DNA of 64,000 nt from Mangrovimonas sp. YM274 (GCF_030908385.1 NZ_CP133091.1:1570501-1634500); one strand, 5' to 3'; counted from the stretch's first letter, positions 32,706 to 42,307 are shown. The notes: generated by a model not told the origin, from the letters alone. Program-made: numbers and translations.

Positions 32706-33656
32706 TTAGAGCATTTTTGCCCCCTCCAAAAACTGGAATCCGTTCAAAAGTGATTTTACCTCCATTTTTCGTTTTCCGGGAAGCTGAATTTCTTTAATTA
32801 TGAGGTAACCGTCTTTAACCGAAACCTTTAAATGGTTTTTTTCTACTTGAATGGAGCCAATAGCATTATTGTGGGAACTCTTTTCCTTATCAATGGCAAA
32901 AATCTTTACCGCTAAGGTTTCTCCATTGTTTTCCAAATTGCACCAGGCCGATGGAAATGGATTTAAGCCTCTAATATGATTGTAAATGGTGTCTAATGGT
33001 TGTGTCCAATCTATTTTACAATTGTCTTTGTTTAGTTTGTAGGCTGTTTTTAAATCGTCATTTTGGGGCTGAATAGTAGTAGTCACATTTCCTGCAGCGA
33101 TAAGATCAACAGTTTCTATGATAAGTTCACTTCCCATGTGCATAAGGCGGTCATGCAACATCCCTACGGTTTCGTCTGGAGCGATAGCGGTTTCCTTTTG
33201 AAGAATAACAGCTCCTGTGTCAATCTTTTCATCTATAAAGAACGTAGTTACTCCCGTTTTGGTTTCTCCATTTATAATGGCCCAATGTATTGGTGCGGCA
33301 CCTCTGTAATCCGGCAGCAAAGAAGCGTGCAAGTTGAAGGTTCCATATTTTGGCATGTCCCAAACTACTTTTGGCAGCATTCTAAAAGCAACGACTATTT
33401 GCAAATCGGCTTCCAGAGCTTTTAATTCTTCAACAAATGCTTCCGATTTTAGATTGGTTGGCTGCAAAACATTTAAGCCTTTGGAAAGGGCATAAGTTTT
33501 TACGGCTGATTGGTTGAGCTTTCTACCGCGACCCGCTGGTTTGTCTGGAGCCGTGATAACGCCCACAATATTATAACCCTTAGTAACTAGGGCGTCAAGG
33601 TTGGCAACAGCAAAATCTGGTGTGCCCATAAATACTATGCGAGGGGAATTTTTCAT
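32706..33656 (-). CDS. fmt: Methionyl-tRNA formyltransferase
   Basis: 316 residues, the usual length. IVFMGTPDFAVANLDAL at the N-terminus, the catalytic block FNLHASLLPDYRGAAPI with the Asn/His pair, and TFFIDEKIDTGAVI with the Asp. The C-terminal OB-like tRNA-binding domain follows. It formylates Met-tRNA(fMet) for initiation. It overlaps recQ by four bases, so it is co-transcribed with recQ and the ATPase upstream. Confidence 0.95.
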   Translation of the reverse strand: MKNSPRIVFMGTPDFAVANLDALVTKGYNIVGVITAPDKPAGRGRKLNQSAVKTYALSKGLNVLQPTNLKSEAFVEELKALEADLQIVVAFRMLPKVVWDMPKYGTFNLHASLLPDYRGAAPIHWAIINGETKTGVTTFFIDEKIDTGAVILQKETAIAPDETVGMLHDRLMHMGSELIIETVDLIAAGNVTTTIQPQNDDLKTAYKLNKDNCKIDWTQPLDTIYNHIRGLNPFPSAWCNLENNGETLAVKIFAIDKEKSSHNNAIGSIQVEKNHLKVSVKDGYLIIKEIQLPGKRKMEVKSLLNGFQFLEGAKML

Positions 33657-35560
33657 GTGTGTGTTAATTTATAGGTGTTTGTGGGTGTAATATTAATTAT
33701 GTGATGTTCCAACATAAGTTTTAAAACGTTTAAAATAACATGTTCTTCGTACGGGAGCATGTTGGCTAAATCTCTTGAGGATAAAGGTTCAGTTTCTAAA
33801 GCGGTAATAATGGCATTTTTAATGCTTTTAAGGTCTGTATTTGCTGGCCTTTTTTGTTTTTCTTTGGAAATGCATACCGAACAAATACCACAGTCCTTAA
33901 CATCGCTTTCTCCAAAATATTTTAGCAATTGTACGCTTTTACAAATGCCATCATTGTTGGTATAGTTGATAACCGAAGTGATTTGATCTTGCCTTAATTT
34001 GTGTTGTTGCAAGATGATCTTTGAAATCCGGTTGATGGTTTTGTCATCTTCTCTTGGCTGTATGAATGTAAGTTCAGAATCTGTATTGGAATGTTGAAAA
34101 GTGATAATTTCATCCCTTTGCAGCTGTTCCAGAGCTTTAATAATGACAGCTTCTGGCAAACTTGCTTTATTGGCAACCAGTTTCGTATTTATTTTCAGTA
34201 AATGTTCAAAGATACCTCCGTAGGTTCTAAGGATTGATTTCACAATAATAGACAAGTCACTATGAGTGTCCAAATAATGAAAAAGTGCTTGGTTGCTAAT
34301 AATGAATTGCACCTTGCTTTGTTGGTTGAATTGTTGTGATAGATATATCACACTGTTTCGGTCCAACAACTGCAACACATTATAAGCAAGTGTAGTGTTG
34401 AATTCATAGGCCTTGCAAAAGTCTATAAAATTGAATTGAAATACACTGTTAACACCCTCGCCGTAAGATACCTGAAAGTAATTACATAGCTTTCTGTAAA
34501 CCAATTTGATGAAATCTATACTGGGGAGGGTTTTCAAAAATTGGTTGTGTAGCTGTTGCTCGTCTGCTTTACTTTTTAAGATGACAGCAAAGGCCTTTTT
34601 TTCATTTCTACCTGCTCTACCGGCTTCCTGGTAATAGCTTTCCAAACTTTCGGGCAAATTGATGTGAATCACCGTTTTTACATCTGGTTTGTCAATCCCC
34701 ATTCCAAAAGCTGTAGTCGCCACCATAATGGGGGTTTGGTTGTGGGTCCAGGCATATAAGCGGTCTTGTTTTTCATCGCTGTTAAGCCCACCGTGAAAAA
34801 ACGTGCTTGCAAAGCCCTTTTGAGACAGATACTGACTTATTTCAATCGTAGATTTTCTATTTCTGGCGTAGATAATAGAAGCGCCCTGATGCTTTTTTAG
34901 GATTTGTTCCAGTTTATAGAGCTTGTCTTCGGCCTCAACCACAATATAGGCAATGTTTGGTCTGTAAAAGGAGGCTCGGAATACCTTGGGTGAAATAAAG
35001 TCGAGCTCCTTCATGATATCCTCTACCACATCGGGTTTGGCCGTTGCGGTAAGGGCAATCATGTTCACTGTGGGGTGCAGACGTCTTAAAACATTAATGT
35101 TTTTATAAGCAGGCCTAAAGTCGTTTCCCCATTGCGAAATACAATGGGCTTCATCTACCGCGATAAGATTGACATTCATTTGTTGAATCCTATCCTGAAC
35201 CAAACTTTGCTGAAGCCGTTCCGGAGAGAGGTACAGGAATTTATAATTCCCGTAAATGCAATTGTCCAAAAGTGTATCTAATCGTTCAGCACTAAGGCCG
35301 CTGGTGATGGCCATGGCTTTGATGCCTTTTTCGTTGAGGTTATTCACCTGATCCTTCATAAGGGCCACTAAGGGAGACACTACAATGCAGATTCCTTTTT
35401 TGATAATAGCTGGAATTTGAAAGCACACCGATTTTCCGCCCCCTGTGGGTAGTAGAGCAAAGGTGTCTTCATTTTCAAGCACCGCATTGATGATGTCCTC
35501 CTGAAGTGGTCTAAAGGAGGTATGATTGTAATACCGTTCTAAAACTTGAATAGGGTGCAT
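33653..35560 (-). CDS. recQ: ATP-dependent DNA helicase RecQ
   Basis: 635 residues. Walker A LLPTGGGKSVCFQIPA, DEAH box VDEAHCISQWGNDFRP with the RecQ-specific aromatic loop, QEAGRAGRN motif VI, then the RecQ-C-terminal zinc site (CKSV, CGICSVC) and winged helix. No clear HRDC domain follows; the C-terminal part ends in helices SSRDLANMLPYEE. Repairs and restarts forks, 3'-5' unwinding. Middle gene of a three-gene leftward operon. Confidence 0.93.
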   Translation of the reverse strand: MHPIQVLERYYNHTSFRPLQEDIINAVLENEDTFALLPTGGGKSVCFQIPAIIKKGICIVVSPLVALMKDQVNNLNEKGIKAMAITSGLSAERLDTLLDNCIYGNYKFLYLSPERLQQSLVQDRIQQMNVNLIAVDEAHCISQWGNDFRPAYKNINVLRRLHPTVNMIALTATAKPDVVEDIMKELDFISPKVFRASFYRPNIAYIVVEAEDKLYKLEQILKKHQGASIIYARNRKSTIEISQYLSQKGFASTFFHGGLNSDEKQDRLYAWTHNQTPIMVATTAFGMGIDKPDVKTVIHINLPESLESYYQEAGRAGRNEKKAFAVILKSKADEQQLHNQFLKTLPSIDFIKLVYRKLCNYFQVSYGEGVNSVFQFNFIDFCKAYEFNTTLAYNVLQLLDRNSVIYLSQQFNQQSKVQFIISNQALFHYLDTHSDLSIIVKSILRTYGGIFEHLLKINTKLVANKASLPEAVIIKALEQLQRDEIITFQHSNTDSELTFIQPREDDKTINRISKIILQQHKLRQDQITSVINYTNNDGICKSVQLLKYFGESDVKDCGICSVCISKEKQKRPANTDLKSIKNAIITALETEPLSSRDLANMLPYEEHVILNVLKLMLEHHIINITPTNTYKLTHT

Positions 35561-35562
35561 GT

Positions 35563-36102
35563 CTAAAGATTTAATAACCCTAAGATAAAATCGGTTCTAT
35601 TGGAGACGGAGCCAAAAGGGACATCATGCAAATGATAGCCATAGCTAGCATAGGTAGCCACCAAATGTTTGTGGATATTAACTGCTTGTTCAAAATTTTC
35701 ATAGCGCTCACTGTCGCTTTGAAAAATTTCTTGCCAAGGTGCTAATACAAACACATGGTTGTAGGTATGTCTTTCACACATATCTACAAAAGAAACAGGA
35801 TATTGGTCACCAATATAGTCCATGTAAGCCAATACATCTGGGATGCCTCGGTCATAAAACACCGCCTTTTCCTCTTGGTGCTTTGCATCCAAAAACTGTT
35901 TCACCCGACCTTCCAAAAGCATTTCACTAAACTTAAGAGGCTCGGTCAGAAACAGTTGTTCAATACCTTTTTTACGGGCTTCTAGGGTTACCTGACGTGA
36001 AATTTCATCAAAACAATTGTAGCCGCGTTGTTTTAGGTCTTCTATAATGGACGATTTTCCGGTACCGGGACCTCCTGTAATTACGATTCTTTTTGTGTTC
36101 AA
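35563..36102 (-). CDS. AAA/NadR-like P-loop ATPase
   Basis: 179 residues, one compact P-loop domain: Walker A GGPGTGKSS (9-17), an FDEISRQV segment, YDRGIPDVLAYMD and a C-terminal GYHLHDVPFGSVSNRTDFIL. It resembles the AAA_28/NadR ribosylnicotinamide-kinase group of small-molecule kinases; the substrate is not known. It ends two bases before recQ on the same strand and is the first gene of the ATPase-recQ-fmt operon. Confidence 0.82.
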   Translation of the reverse strand: MNTKRIVITGGPGTGKSSIIEDLKQRGYNCFDEISRQVTLEARKKGIEQLFLTEPLKFSEMLLEGRVKQFLDAKHQEEKAVFYDRGIPDVLAYMDYIGDQYPVSFVDMCERHTYNHVFVLAPWQEIFQSDSERYENFEQAVNIHKHLVATYASYGYHLHDVPFGSVSNRTDFILGLLNL

Positions 36103-36294
36103 TGCACGGATTTTATGCTGTAAAATTCGGAATTTAAATAATCATTACCAATTATGGGCTTAAATTCACTAAGATTGAGGGAAGTGAAATGGGGAGAGGA
36201 GTGCAGAAAATCTTCTTGAGTTTACTTATCAAGATGTTAAATAGGCTGTGATTAATACAAAGGAAACCGTATATTTGCCTATTAAAAATTAACG

Positions 36295-36588
36295 ATGAGC
36301 ATACAAGGTAACCCAGAAGAATTCTACAAGAAACTAAGGTCTCAACTTTATGACACGGCAACATGGCCTTCTATATATCTTTACAAATTTATTGTGCCTA
36401 GCGATGCTGCAAAAATACACACTATTGAAGCATTATTTAACAATATGGGAGCGGTAATTCATACTACCGAATCTAAAAATGGTAAATACACTAGTGTTTC
36501 CGTAAATGTAAACATGCAAGATCCTGATGCTGTAATTGCGAAGTATAAGGAAGTAGCGGACAAAGTAGAAGGTGTTATTAGTTTGTAA
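36295..36588 (+). CDS. DUF493-family protein
   Basis: 97 residues. Family features are YKKLRSQLYDTATWPSIYLYKFIVP (shown in part), NNMGAVIHTTESKNGKYTSVSV and a closing ADKVEGVISL: a small ferredoxin-like alpha/beta fold related to YbeD, with a possible ACT-like ligand role. It stands alone on the plus strand between the ATPase operon and DUF4290-murA. No specific function is known. Confidence 0.85.
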   Translation: MSIQGNPEEFYKKLRSQLYDTATWPSIYLYKFIVPSDAAKIHTIEALFNNMGAVIHTTESKNGKYTSVSVNVNMQDPDAVIAKYKEVADKVEGVISL

Positions 36589-36768
36589 AAGTCCGTATTG
36601 GCACCCACAGCCCAACTAATATGGTGAAAGTAGTTGTGCCAGCTTACTTTTATTGACAATGAGGGAATTTCCCTTTGTTTATTTTCGTAGACTATTTAAT
36701 TTTTTTTGTATTTTGCGCAAGAGTGCTACCAACTACGAGCACTATTGTAAATACCTCAATAATTTATT

Positions 36769-37422
36769 TTGATAGACGATTTAGAATACAATACAGAGCG
36801 TGAACATTTAATCATTCCTGAATATGGAAGGCACTTGCAAAAAATGATTAATTACGCAAAAGCCATCCCAGAAAAGGAAGAACGCAATAAAGTAGCCAAA
36901 GCCATTATTTCGGTAATGGGGAACTTGCAGCCTCACTTAAGAGACGTGCCCGATTTTCAGCATAAACTTTGGGACCAGTTGTTCATCATGGCTAATTTTG
37001 ATTTGGATGTAGATTCTCCTTATGAAAAACCTTCACGAGAGGAACTACAGTCGCGCCCAGAACCATTGGAATATCCTCAAAACCATCCAAAGTATAGATT
37101 TTATGGTAACAACATTAAAACCATGATTGATGTGGCCAATACTTGGGAAGATGGGGATCTTAAGGAAGCCCTTATCTATACCATCGCCAACCACATGAAA
37201 AAGTGTTTCCTGAATTGGAATAAGGATACGGTTGAAGACGATGTTATTTTTGGCCATCTTTATGAGCTATCTGGAGGTAAAATTAACCTAAGAGAAAGTG
37301 ATGAAGATTTGTCAGATTCTACCAGTTTAATGCGCAGTAAAAAGAAATTCTCTTCTGGAGGCAAAAAATCTCATCACAAAAAGAGTAATAGTAATTCCAA
37401 CCGAAACAGAAAACGCTACTAA
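36769..37422 (+). CDS. DUF4290 protein (TTG start)
   Basis: 217 residues. The start (IDDLEYNTEREHLIIPEYGRH) matches the usual N-terminus of DUF4290, a family confined to Bacteroidota. The codon is TTG at 36769; the in-frame stop TAA at 36760-36762 leaves only this TTG or an ATT at 36766. The C-terminus is a basic Ser/Lys/Asn-rich tail (KKSHHKKSNSNSNRNRKRY). It stops five bases before murA and is always near it in this family, so a cell-envelope link is likely, but its function is unknown. Confidence 0.88.
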   Translation: MIDDLEYNTEREHLIIPEYGRHLQKMINYAKAIPEKEERNKVAKAIISVMGNLQPHLRDVPDFQHKLWDQLFIMANFDLDVDSPYEKPSREELQSRPEPLEYPQNHPKYRFYGNNIKTMIDVANTWEDGDLKEALIYTIANHMKKCFLNWNKDTVEDDVIFGHLYELSGGKINLRESDEDLSDSTSLMRSKKKFSSGGKKSHHKKSNSNSNRNRKRY

Positions 37423-37427
37423 GTTTA

Positions 37428-38744
37428 ATGAGTACATTTGTAATTGAAGGAGGCCACCAATTAAAAGGTAAAATTCAGCCTCAAGGAGCGAAAAACGAAG
37501 CTTTACAAATTCTATGCGCAGTATTGCTTACTGCAGAAGAAATTACCATACATAACATTCCGGATATTGTTGACGTCAACAAACTTATTGCGTTGTTGGG
37601 GAAACTTGGAGTGAAAATTAATAAAATAGGAAAAGGATCCTATACGTTTAAAGCCGATGAGGTGAATATGGCCTATTTGGAGTCTGCCGAATTTAAGGAA
37701 GACGGAAAAGGCTTAAGAGGATCTATCATGATTGTAGGGCCGCTTTTGGCAAGATTTGGGAAAGGATATATTCCAAAGCCGGGAGGAGACAAAATTGGTC
37801 GTCGTAGATTGGATACGCACTTTGAAGGGTTTATCAATCTAGGAGCTAAATTCCGTTATAACCGTGAAGACCATTTTTATGGGGTTGAAGCTAAAAAGCT
37901 GAAAGGAACCTACATGCTTTTGGATGAAGCTTCGGTAACGGGAACTGCTAATATTGTTATGGCTGCGGTTTTGGCCGAAGGCACAACCACTATCTATAAT
38001 GCCGCCTGTGAACCTTATTTGCAACAACTTTGCAAGATGTTGAATAGAATGGGGGCAAAGATTACAGGAGTTGGTTCCAACATGTTGACTATTGAAGGCG
38101 TGGACCAATTGGGAGGTACCGAACACAGAATGCTTCCGGATATGATTGAAATTGGGAGCTGGATAGGTTTGGCTGCCATGACCAAAAGTGAATTGACCAT
38201 CACCAATGTGAGTTGGGATGATTTGGGATTGATCCCAAATGTATTCCGCAAATTGGGGATTACTGTAGAGCGTCAAGGCGACGATATCCATATTCCAAAA
38301 CATGAGGATGGTTATGAAATCCAAAATTATATAGATGGGTCTATCCTAACCGTTTCCGATGCCCCTTGGCCTGGATTTACGCCAGATTTGTTGAGTATTA
38401 TTTTAGTCGTGGCAACACAGGCGAGAGGCAGTGTGCTGGTACACCAAAAGATGTTTGAGAGCCGTTTATTCTTCGTTGATAAATTAATCGATATGGGCGC
38501 TAAGATCATTCTTTGTGATCCGCATAGAGCAACTGTAATTGGGCATGATTTTAAATCGACCTTAAAAGCAACAACCATGACCTCTCCAGATATTAGAGCA
38601 GGGGTGTCCTTGTTGATTGCAGCATTATCTGCCAAAGGAACTTCTACCATCCATAATATCGAACAGATTGATAGAGGTTATGAAAACATCGATGAACGTT
38701 TAAGAGCTATTGGCGCGAAGATTGAGCGTGTAAGTGGTAACTAA
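37428..38744 (+). CDS. murA: UDP-N-acetylglucosamine 1-carboxyvinyltransferase MurA (Asp121 form)
   Basis: 438 residues. EPSP-synthase-like fold: GAKNEALQI (Lys22, Asn23), LRGSIMIVGPLLARFGKG, and the loop PKPGGDKIGRRRLDTH. In most MurA the loop has Cys (E. coli Cys115), the fosfomycin target; here the residue is Asp121. Asp at this site keeps activity and gives fosfomycin insensitivity in other bacteria. It catalyses the first committed peptidoglycan step. It follows DUF4290 by five bases and has a strong terminator. Confidence 0.95.
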   Translation: MSTFVIEGGHQLKGKIQPQGAKNEALQILCAVLLTAEEITIHNIPDIVDVNKLIALLGKLGVKINKIGKGSYTFKADEVNMAYLESAEFKEDGKGLRGSIMIVGPLLARFGKGYIPKPGGDKIGRRRLDTHFEGFINLGAKFRYNREDHFYGVEAKKLKGTYMLLDEASVTGTANIVMAAVLAEGTTTIYNAACEPYLQQLCKMLNRMGAKITGVGSNMLTIEGVDQLGGTEHRMLPDMIEIGSWIGLAAMTKSELTITNVSWDDLGLIPNVFRKLGITVERQGDDIHIPKHEDGYEIQNYIDGSILTVSDAPWPGFTPDLLSIILVVATQARGSVLVHQKMFESRLFFVDKLIDMGAKIILCDPHRATVIGHDFKSTLKATTMTSPDIRAGVSLLIAALSAKGTSTIHNIEQIDRGYENIDERLRAIGAKIERVSGN

Positions 38745-38766
38745 AAAGCATTTAATTAAATAAAAC

Positions 38767-38802
38767 AAAACCTGTAAGGAGAGTTTCTTTACAGGTTTTT
38801 TT
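38767..38802 (+). terminator. Terminator of DUF4290-murA
   Basis: A stem AACCTGTAA/TTACAGGTT with an intervening loop is followed by a T-run, 23 bases after the murA stop. Confidence 0.75.
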
Positions 38803-38851
38803 ATGTAAATTATCTTTTAGTTTAAAGTTGACCGTAAGTTGAATAAGTCCT

Positions 38852-39451
38852 ATGCGAAAAATTACATTTCTATTTTTATTTGTAACTATATTTTCTTGTA
38901 AACAAAAGGAAGAACCATATGCCATGTATGGACTATTAATTGAAGAATCCATTCAATCAACAGAATTGTTGGAAACTCAAATTTCGGAAATCCTTAAAGA
39001 TGAGAAACTCATTGAAGATGAGGTGGCAAAATCATACGATAGTCTGACAACTGAATACTTTAAATATTTGCGCAAAACATACACGGAATTAATTGGAAAT
39101 ATTGAAGACCCAACCAATTACAATGGTGAATTTTCTGAGAAAGAACCTATCAACGAATTTTTCTTCAATGGCGAAAAATATAATCTAAACGGGGCTGAAT
39201 TCATTTCAAAACTAGAAAACTATAGAACTGATATCTTGGAATTGATTATAGATGAAAATTTAGCCAAAAGAGTTCGAAAAGAGTTAAATACAGATGTTGT
39301 TCAGAATCGGGATGGTAAGAAATTTGACTATTTGAATTATATGTATCAAGACCTACCATTAATAAGTGTATTGGCTCATATGAAAAATAGAGAAAAGTTA
39401 ATTGTGGAATTGGAGAATGACTTTTTAAAAAATAGACTGTTACATGAATAA
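38852..39451 (+). CDS. Lipoprotein of unknown function
   Basis: 199 residues with a lipoprotein signal (MRKITFLFLFVTIFSCKQKEE; lipid Cys at 16). The mature part is acidic and mostly helical (ESIQSTELLETQISEILKDEK..., EFISKLENYRTDILELI, ending LENDFLKNRLLHE). The shape resembles GldM-like or other long-helical periplasmic proteins, but I cannot place it in a family. It stands alone between the murA terminator and the convergent photolyase operon. Confidence 0.65.
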   Translation: MRKITFLFLFVTIFSCKQKEEPYAMYGLLIEESIQSTELLETQISEILKDEKLIEDEVAKSYDSLTTEYFKYLRKTYTELIGNIEDPTNYNGEFSEKEPINEFFFNGEKYNLNGAEFISKLENYRTDILELIIDENLAKRVRKELNTDVVQNRDGKKFDYLNYMYQDLPLISVLAHMKNREKLIVELENDFLKNRLLHE

Positions 39452-39532
39452 AACTTATCGTCAGTAGATGTGAAATTCCTTCCGTTTTTTAAAATTTAAA
39501 ATTCTTTATTTTCATTGTTCTGAATTCAAAAC

Positions 39533-40837
39533 TTAATTCAATGCAGCCTTATAAGTATTCAAACAACGCTCTCTGGCCTCTTTGTGATCCACCATGGGCT
39601 GTGGATAGGTGAGTTCTTGAAAATCTGGGGCCCATTTGGAAATGTATTTTAAGTCTTTGTCAAATTTTTCAATTTGTGTTGTAGGATTGAAAATTCTAAA
39701 ATAGGGAGCGGCATCGACACCACAGCCTGCTACCCATTGCCAATTACCAATATTGCTGGCCATTTCGTAATCATGAAGTTTTTCGGCGAAATAGGCTTCA
39801 CCCCACCGCCAATCTATCAAAAGATGTTTACATAAAAAGCTACCAACCAACATACGCACTCTGTTATGCATAAACCCAGTGGTGTTCAATTGTCGCATAC
39901 CTGCATCTACTAAGGGATACCCTGTGTTGCCTTTACACCATTTTTTAAATTCTTCTTCCTTGTTTCGCCATGGAATGTTGTCGTATTTAGGTTTGAAACT
40001 TTGCGTGGCCGTATGTGGAAAATGCCAAAGAATCTGCATAAAGAATTCCCTCCAAATCAATTCCTGTAAAAACACTTCATTCGATTCGACGGCGGCTTGT
40101 TTTACGATGTCTCGAATACTCACGGTACCAAAGCGTAAATGAGGCCCTAAACGGGAAGTACTGTCCTTACCAGGATAATTTCGGGTGGCTTCATAGTTTT
40201 GGATGCTTTGTGAAGACAGCTTGTAAGGCGCAATTTCTTGTGAAGAGACTTCAAACCCTAAATCTTCCAGAGTAAAATTTTTGGTTGGAGTATGCTTATA
40301 TAGATTGTCGAAATTGGCTTCAGGTGTTGTTCCATCAAGGGATAGATTTTTGAAGCGGGCTTTCCAAGCTTTCATGTAAGGCGTATAGACCGCATAGGGT
40401 GTGCCGTTTTGTTTTACGATCTCATCCTTTTCAAAAATAACCTGGTCTTTAAACGTGGAAAAATGGATTTTTTTGGAAGATAGGAATTTATCGATTTCTG
40501 TATCCCGCTGCTTTGCGTAAGGTTCGTAATCATGATTGGTATAAACTGTATGGATATTGTATTCTTCAGAAAGTTGTTTAAAAGCCTCTAGTGGAGTTTT
40601 ATGAAAAATAGCTAAGGAACTCCCATAACTTGTTTCAAGAGTTGTCTTGAGGTCTTGAATTGTTTTATGGATGAAGTTAACTCGTGCATCATTTTTTGGA
40701 AGTTCTTCTAAAATATTGGGGTCGAAAATAAAGATGGGCAGTACCGAGTGATTTCCCTGTAAGGCTTGGTTGAGTCCAATATTGTCATTCAATCTTAGGT
40801 CTCTGCGGAACCAGAATATATTAATGTCTTGTTTCAT
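39533..40837 (-). CDS. phrB: Cryptochrome/DNA photolyase (CPD class I type)
   Basis: 434 residues. N-terminal antenna domain (INIFWFRRDLRLNDN), then FAD-binding domain with TGYPLVDAGMRQLNTTGFMHNR, WRWGEAYFAEKLHDYEMASN and NWQWVAGCGVDAAPYFRIFNP (shown in part). It uses blue light to split pyrimidine dimers. Last gene of a six-gene leftward operon starting at 43929 with 4-base overlaps, so it is regulated together with TspO, GPx and others. An (6-4) or cryptochrome role cannot be excluded from sequence. Confidence 0.9.
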   Translation of the reverse strand: MKQDINIFWFRRDLRLNDNIGLNQALQGNHSVLPIFIFDPNILEELPKNDARVNFIHKTIQDLKTTLETSYGSSLAIFHKTPLEAFKQLSEEYNIHTVYTNHDYEPYAKQRDTEIDKFLSSKKIHFSTFKDQVIFEKDEIVKQNGTPYAVYTPYMKAWKARFKNLSLDGTTPEANFDNLYKHTPTKNFTLEDLGFEVSSQEIAPYKLSSQSIQNYEATRNYPGKDSTSRLGPHLRFGTVSIRDIVKQAAVESNEVFLQELIWREFFMQILWHFPHTATQSFKPKYDNIPWRNKEEEFKKWCKGNTGYPLVDAGMRQLNTTGFMHNRVRMLVGSFLCKHLLIDWRWGEAYFAEKLHDYEMASNIGNWQWVAGCGVDAAPYFRIFNPTTQIEKFDKDLKYISKWAPDFQELTYPQPMVDHKEARERCLNTYKAALN

Positions 40838-41304
40838 GGAGTGTATTTACCAAAAATGGCTTCTAATTTTTCATATCTGTATTGGAAGATTTCTTCCAAT
40901 TTCGGGCGTACCAACAAAGGGTGTACCATTTGCCCTAAAATGCCGAAAGGTAGTTTGTAGTCAATTAAATCTTCCATTTGCACACCTCCCTTTATGGGTT
41001 TGATAAAATGTTTGTGATGCCATAGTGCATAGGGGCCAAATCGTTGTTCGTCTACAAAATACTCTAGGTGTTGTACATGGGTGATTTCGGTAACCCATTT
41101 GGTTTTTAGGCCTAGGATTGGAGCTACCCAATATTGAACAATTTGTCCAGGATACATAGATCTGTCGGCACCGGATATAATATGGAAGCCCATATAATCT
41201 GGAGTAATGGTCTGTAAGTTCTTGGGATTGGAAAGGAATTGCCATGCTTCGTCCACAGAAATTGGCAGATTCTGAATTTTATGTAAACTGTAAACTTTCA
41301 TCAA
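40834..41304 (-). CDS. SRPBCC-family (coenzyme Q-binding-like) protein
   Basis: 156 residues. Helix-grip fold: ISVDEAWQFLSNPKNLQTITP and the typical C-terminal long helix (MVHPLLVRPKLEEIFQYRYEKLEAIF). MGFHII, IVQYWVAPILGLKTKWVTEI strands between. Members bind small hydrophobic ligands. It overlaps both photolyase and TspO genes by four bases. In Bacteroidota a protein of this type regularly sits beside photolyase or cryptochrome; its role there is not known. Confidence 0.82.
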   Translation of the reverse strand: MMKVYSLHKIQNLPISVDEAWQFLSNPKNLQTITPDYMGFHIISGADRSMYPGQIVQYWVAPILGLKTKWVTEITHVQHLEYFVDEQRFGPYALWHHKHFIKPIKGGVQMEDLIDYKLPFGILGQMVHPLLVRPKLEEIFQYRYEKLEAIFGKYTP

Positions 41305-41765
41305 TTATAAAGAAAAATGTATGCGTTCAGTGAGGTGGCAATTACAAGCCAGATGATATAGGGAAGCAAGAGAAGCCTCATTTCCCGAACCTTTTCAATG
41401 CGGTATTTAAAGAAGAAATAAATGACTACTAGGGTTAACAGGATAATAATCAATAAGCCAGGAAAAATAAGATGTTGCTTAAAGAAGACGTAATTCCAAG
41501 ATACATTTAAAATGAACTGGACAGTAAAAAGTGTCCATATAAATTTGGAGCCTAAATCTCGTACTAAAAAGGCCATATAAATGGAGAAACATAGCATGAT
41601 GGTAAACCAGGCAGCTCCAAATACCCATCCTTCTGGAGTCCAAGGAGCTTTGTTAAGGTTGAGGTACCATTCTGATTGTGGACCATTGTCCATAAACCAA
41701 GTCCCTAAGGCTAGGGCACCAAAATTGATAATCAAAAAAACAACGATGAGTTTAAACAGTTTCAT
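41301..41765 (-). CDS. tspO: TspO/MBR family tryptophan-rich membrane protein
   Basis: 154 residues, five predicted membrane helices. TspO signatures: WYLNLNKAPWTPEGWVFGAAW (part), TVQFILNVSWNYVFFKQH. TspO proteins bind porphyrins and cholesterol-like ligands and take part in light and oxidative-stress control. It overlaps the next and previous genes by one to four bases, so it is co-transcribed with glutathione peroxidase and photolyase, in line with a light/oxidant response. Confidence 0.92.
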   Translation of the reverse strand: MKLFKLIVVFLIINFGALALGTWFMDNGPQSEWYLNLNKAPWTPEGWVFGAAWFTIMLCFSIYMAFLVRDLGSKFIWTLFTVQFILNVSWNYVFFKQHLIFPGLLIIILLTLVVIYFFFKYRIEKVREMRLLLLPYIIWLVIATSLNAYIFLYN

Positions 41766-42301
41766 TATAGGTGTTTTGTGATTTTTTTGCTTAAAGGCTT
41801 GGTGATGGAATAGTAATAATCCACTAAGTGACCGTTTTCATCTACCAGGTATTTTTGGAAATTCCACTTCACTCCAGAATTTGATACACCGTTAATATCT
41901 TTATCCGTGAGCCATTGGTACAGTGGATGTTGATGATCTCCTTTAACGTCTATCTTTTCAGTAATCAAAAAGGTTACACCATAATTTTTTTGGCAAAAAG
42001 TTTTAATCTCATTGGCATTCCCAGGTTCTTGACCTCCAAATTGATTGCATGGAAGCCCAATCACCATTAGTTGGTCTTTGTAGGTTTTGTACAGTTCTTC
42101 CAATTCTTCATATTGAGGCGTAAAACCGCATTCGGAAGCTACATTCACAAATAGTATTTTTTTGCCTTTGTAGTCGGATAAGTCAATAGGGGTATTGTCA
42201 ATACTATTTATCTTAATGTCGTAAATAGATTGTTTTGGTGGGTTTTGGGAAGCTGTTTTAAATATGGAAAACATGGTTAATATAAGTATTAAGGTTCGCA
42301 T
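41765..42301 (-). CDS. Glutathione peroxidase-like thiol peroxidase
   Basis: 178 residues with an N-terminal hydrophobic segment (MRTLILILTMFSIFKTAS) that may be a signal for export. Peroxidatic Cys58 in NVASECGFTPQ, then GLPCNQFGGQEPG and KWNFQKYLVDENG, the Gpx motifs; no selenocysteine. It probably uses thioredoxin rather than glutathione in this phylum. Third gene of the six-gene operon, with six bases to the SDR gene upstream. Confidence 0.9.
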   Translation of the reverse strand: MRTLILILTMFSIFKTASQNPPKQSIYDIKINSIDNTPIDLSDYKGKKILFVNVASECGFTPQYEELEELYKTYKDQLMVIGLPCNQFGGQEPGNANEIKTFCQKNYGVTFLITEKIDVKGDHQHPLYQWLTDKDINGVSNSGVKWNFQKYLVDENGHLVDYYYSITKPLSKKITKHL

Positions 42302-42307
42302 GAATTT

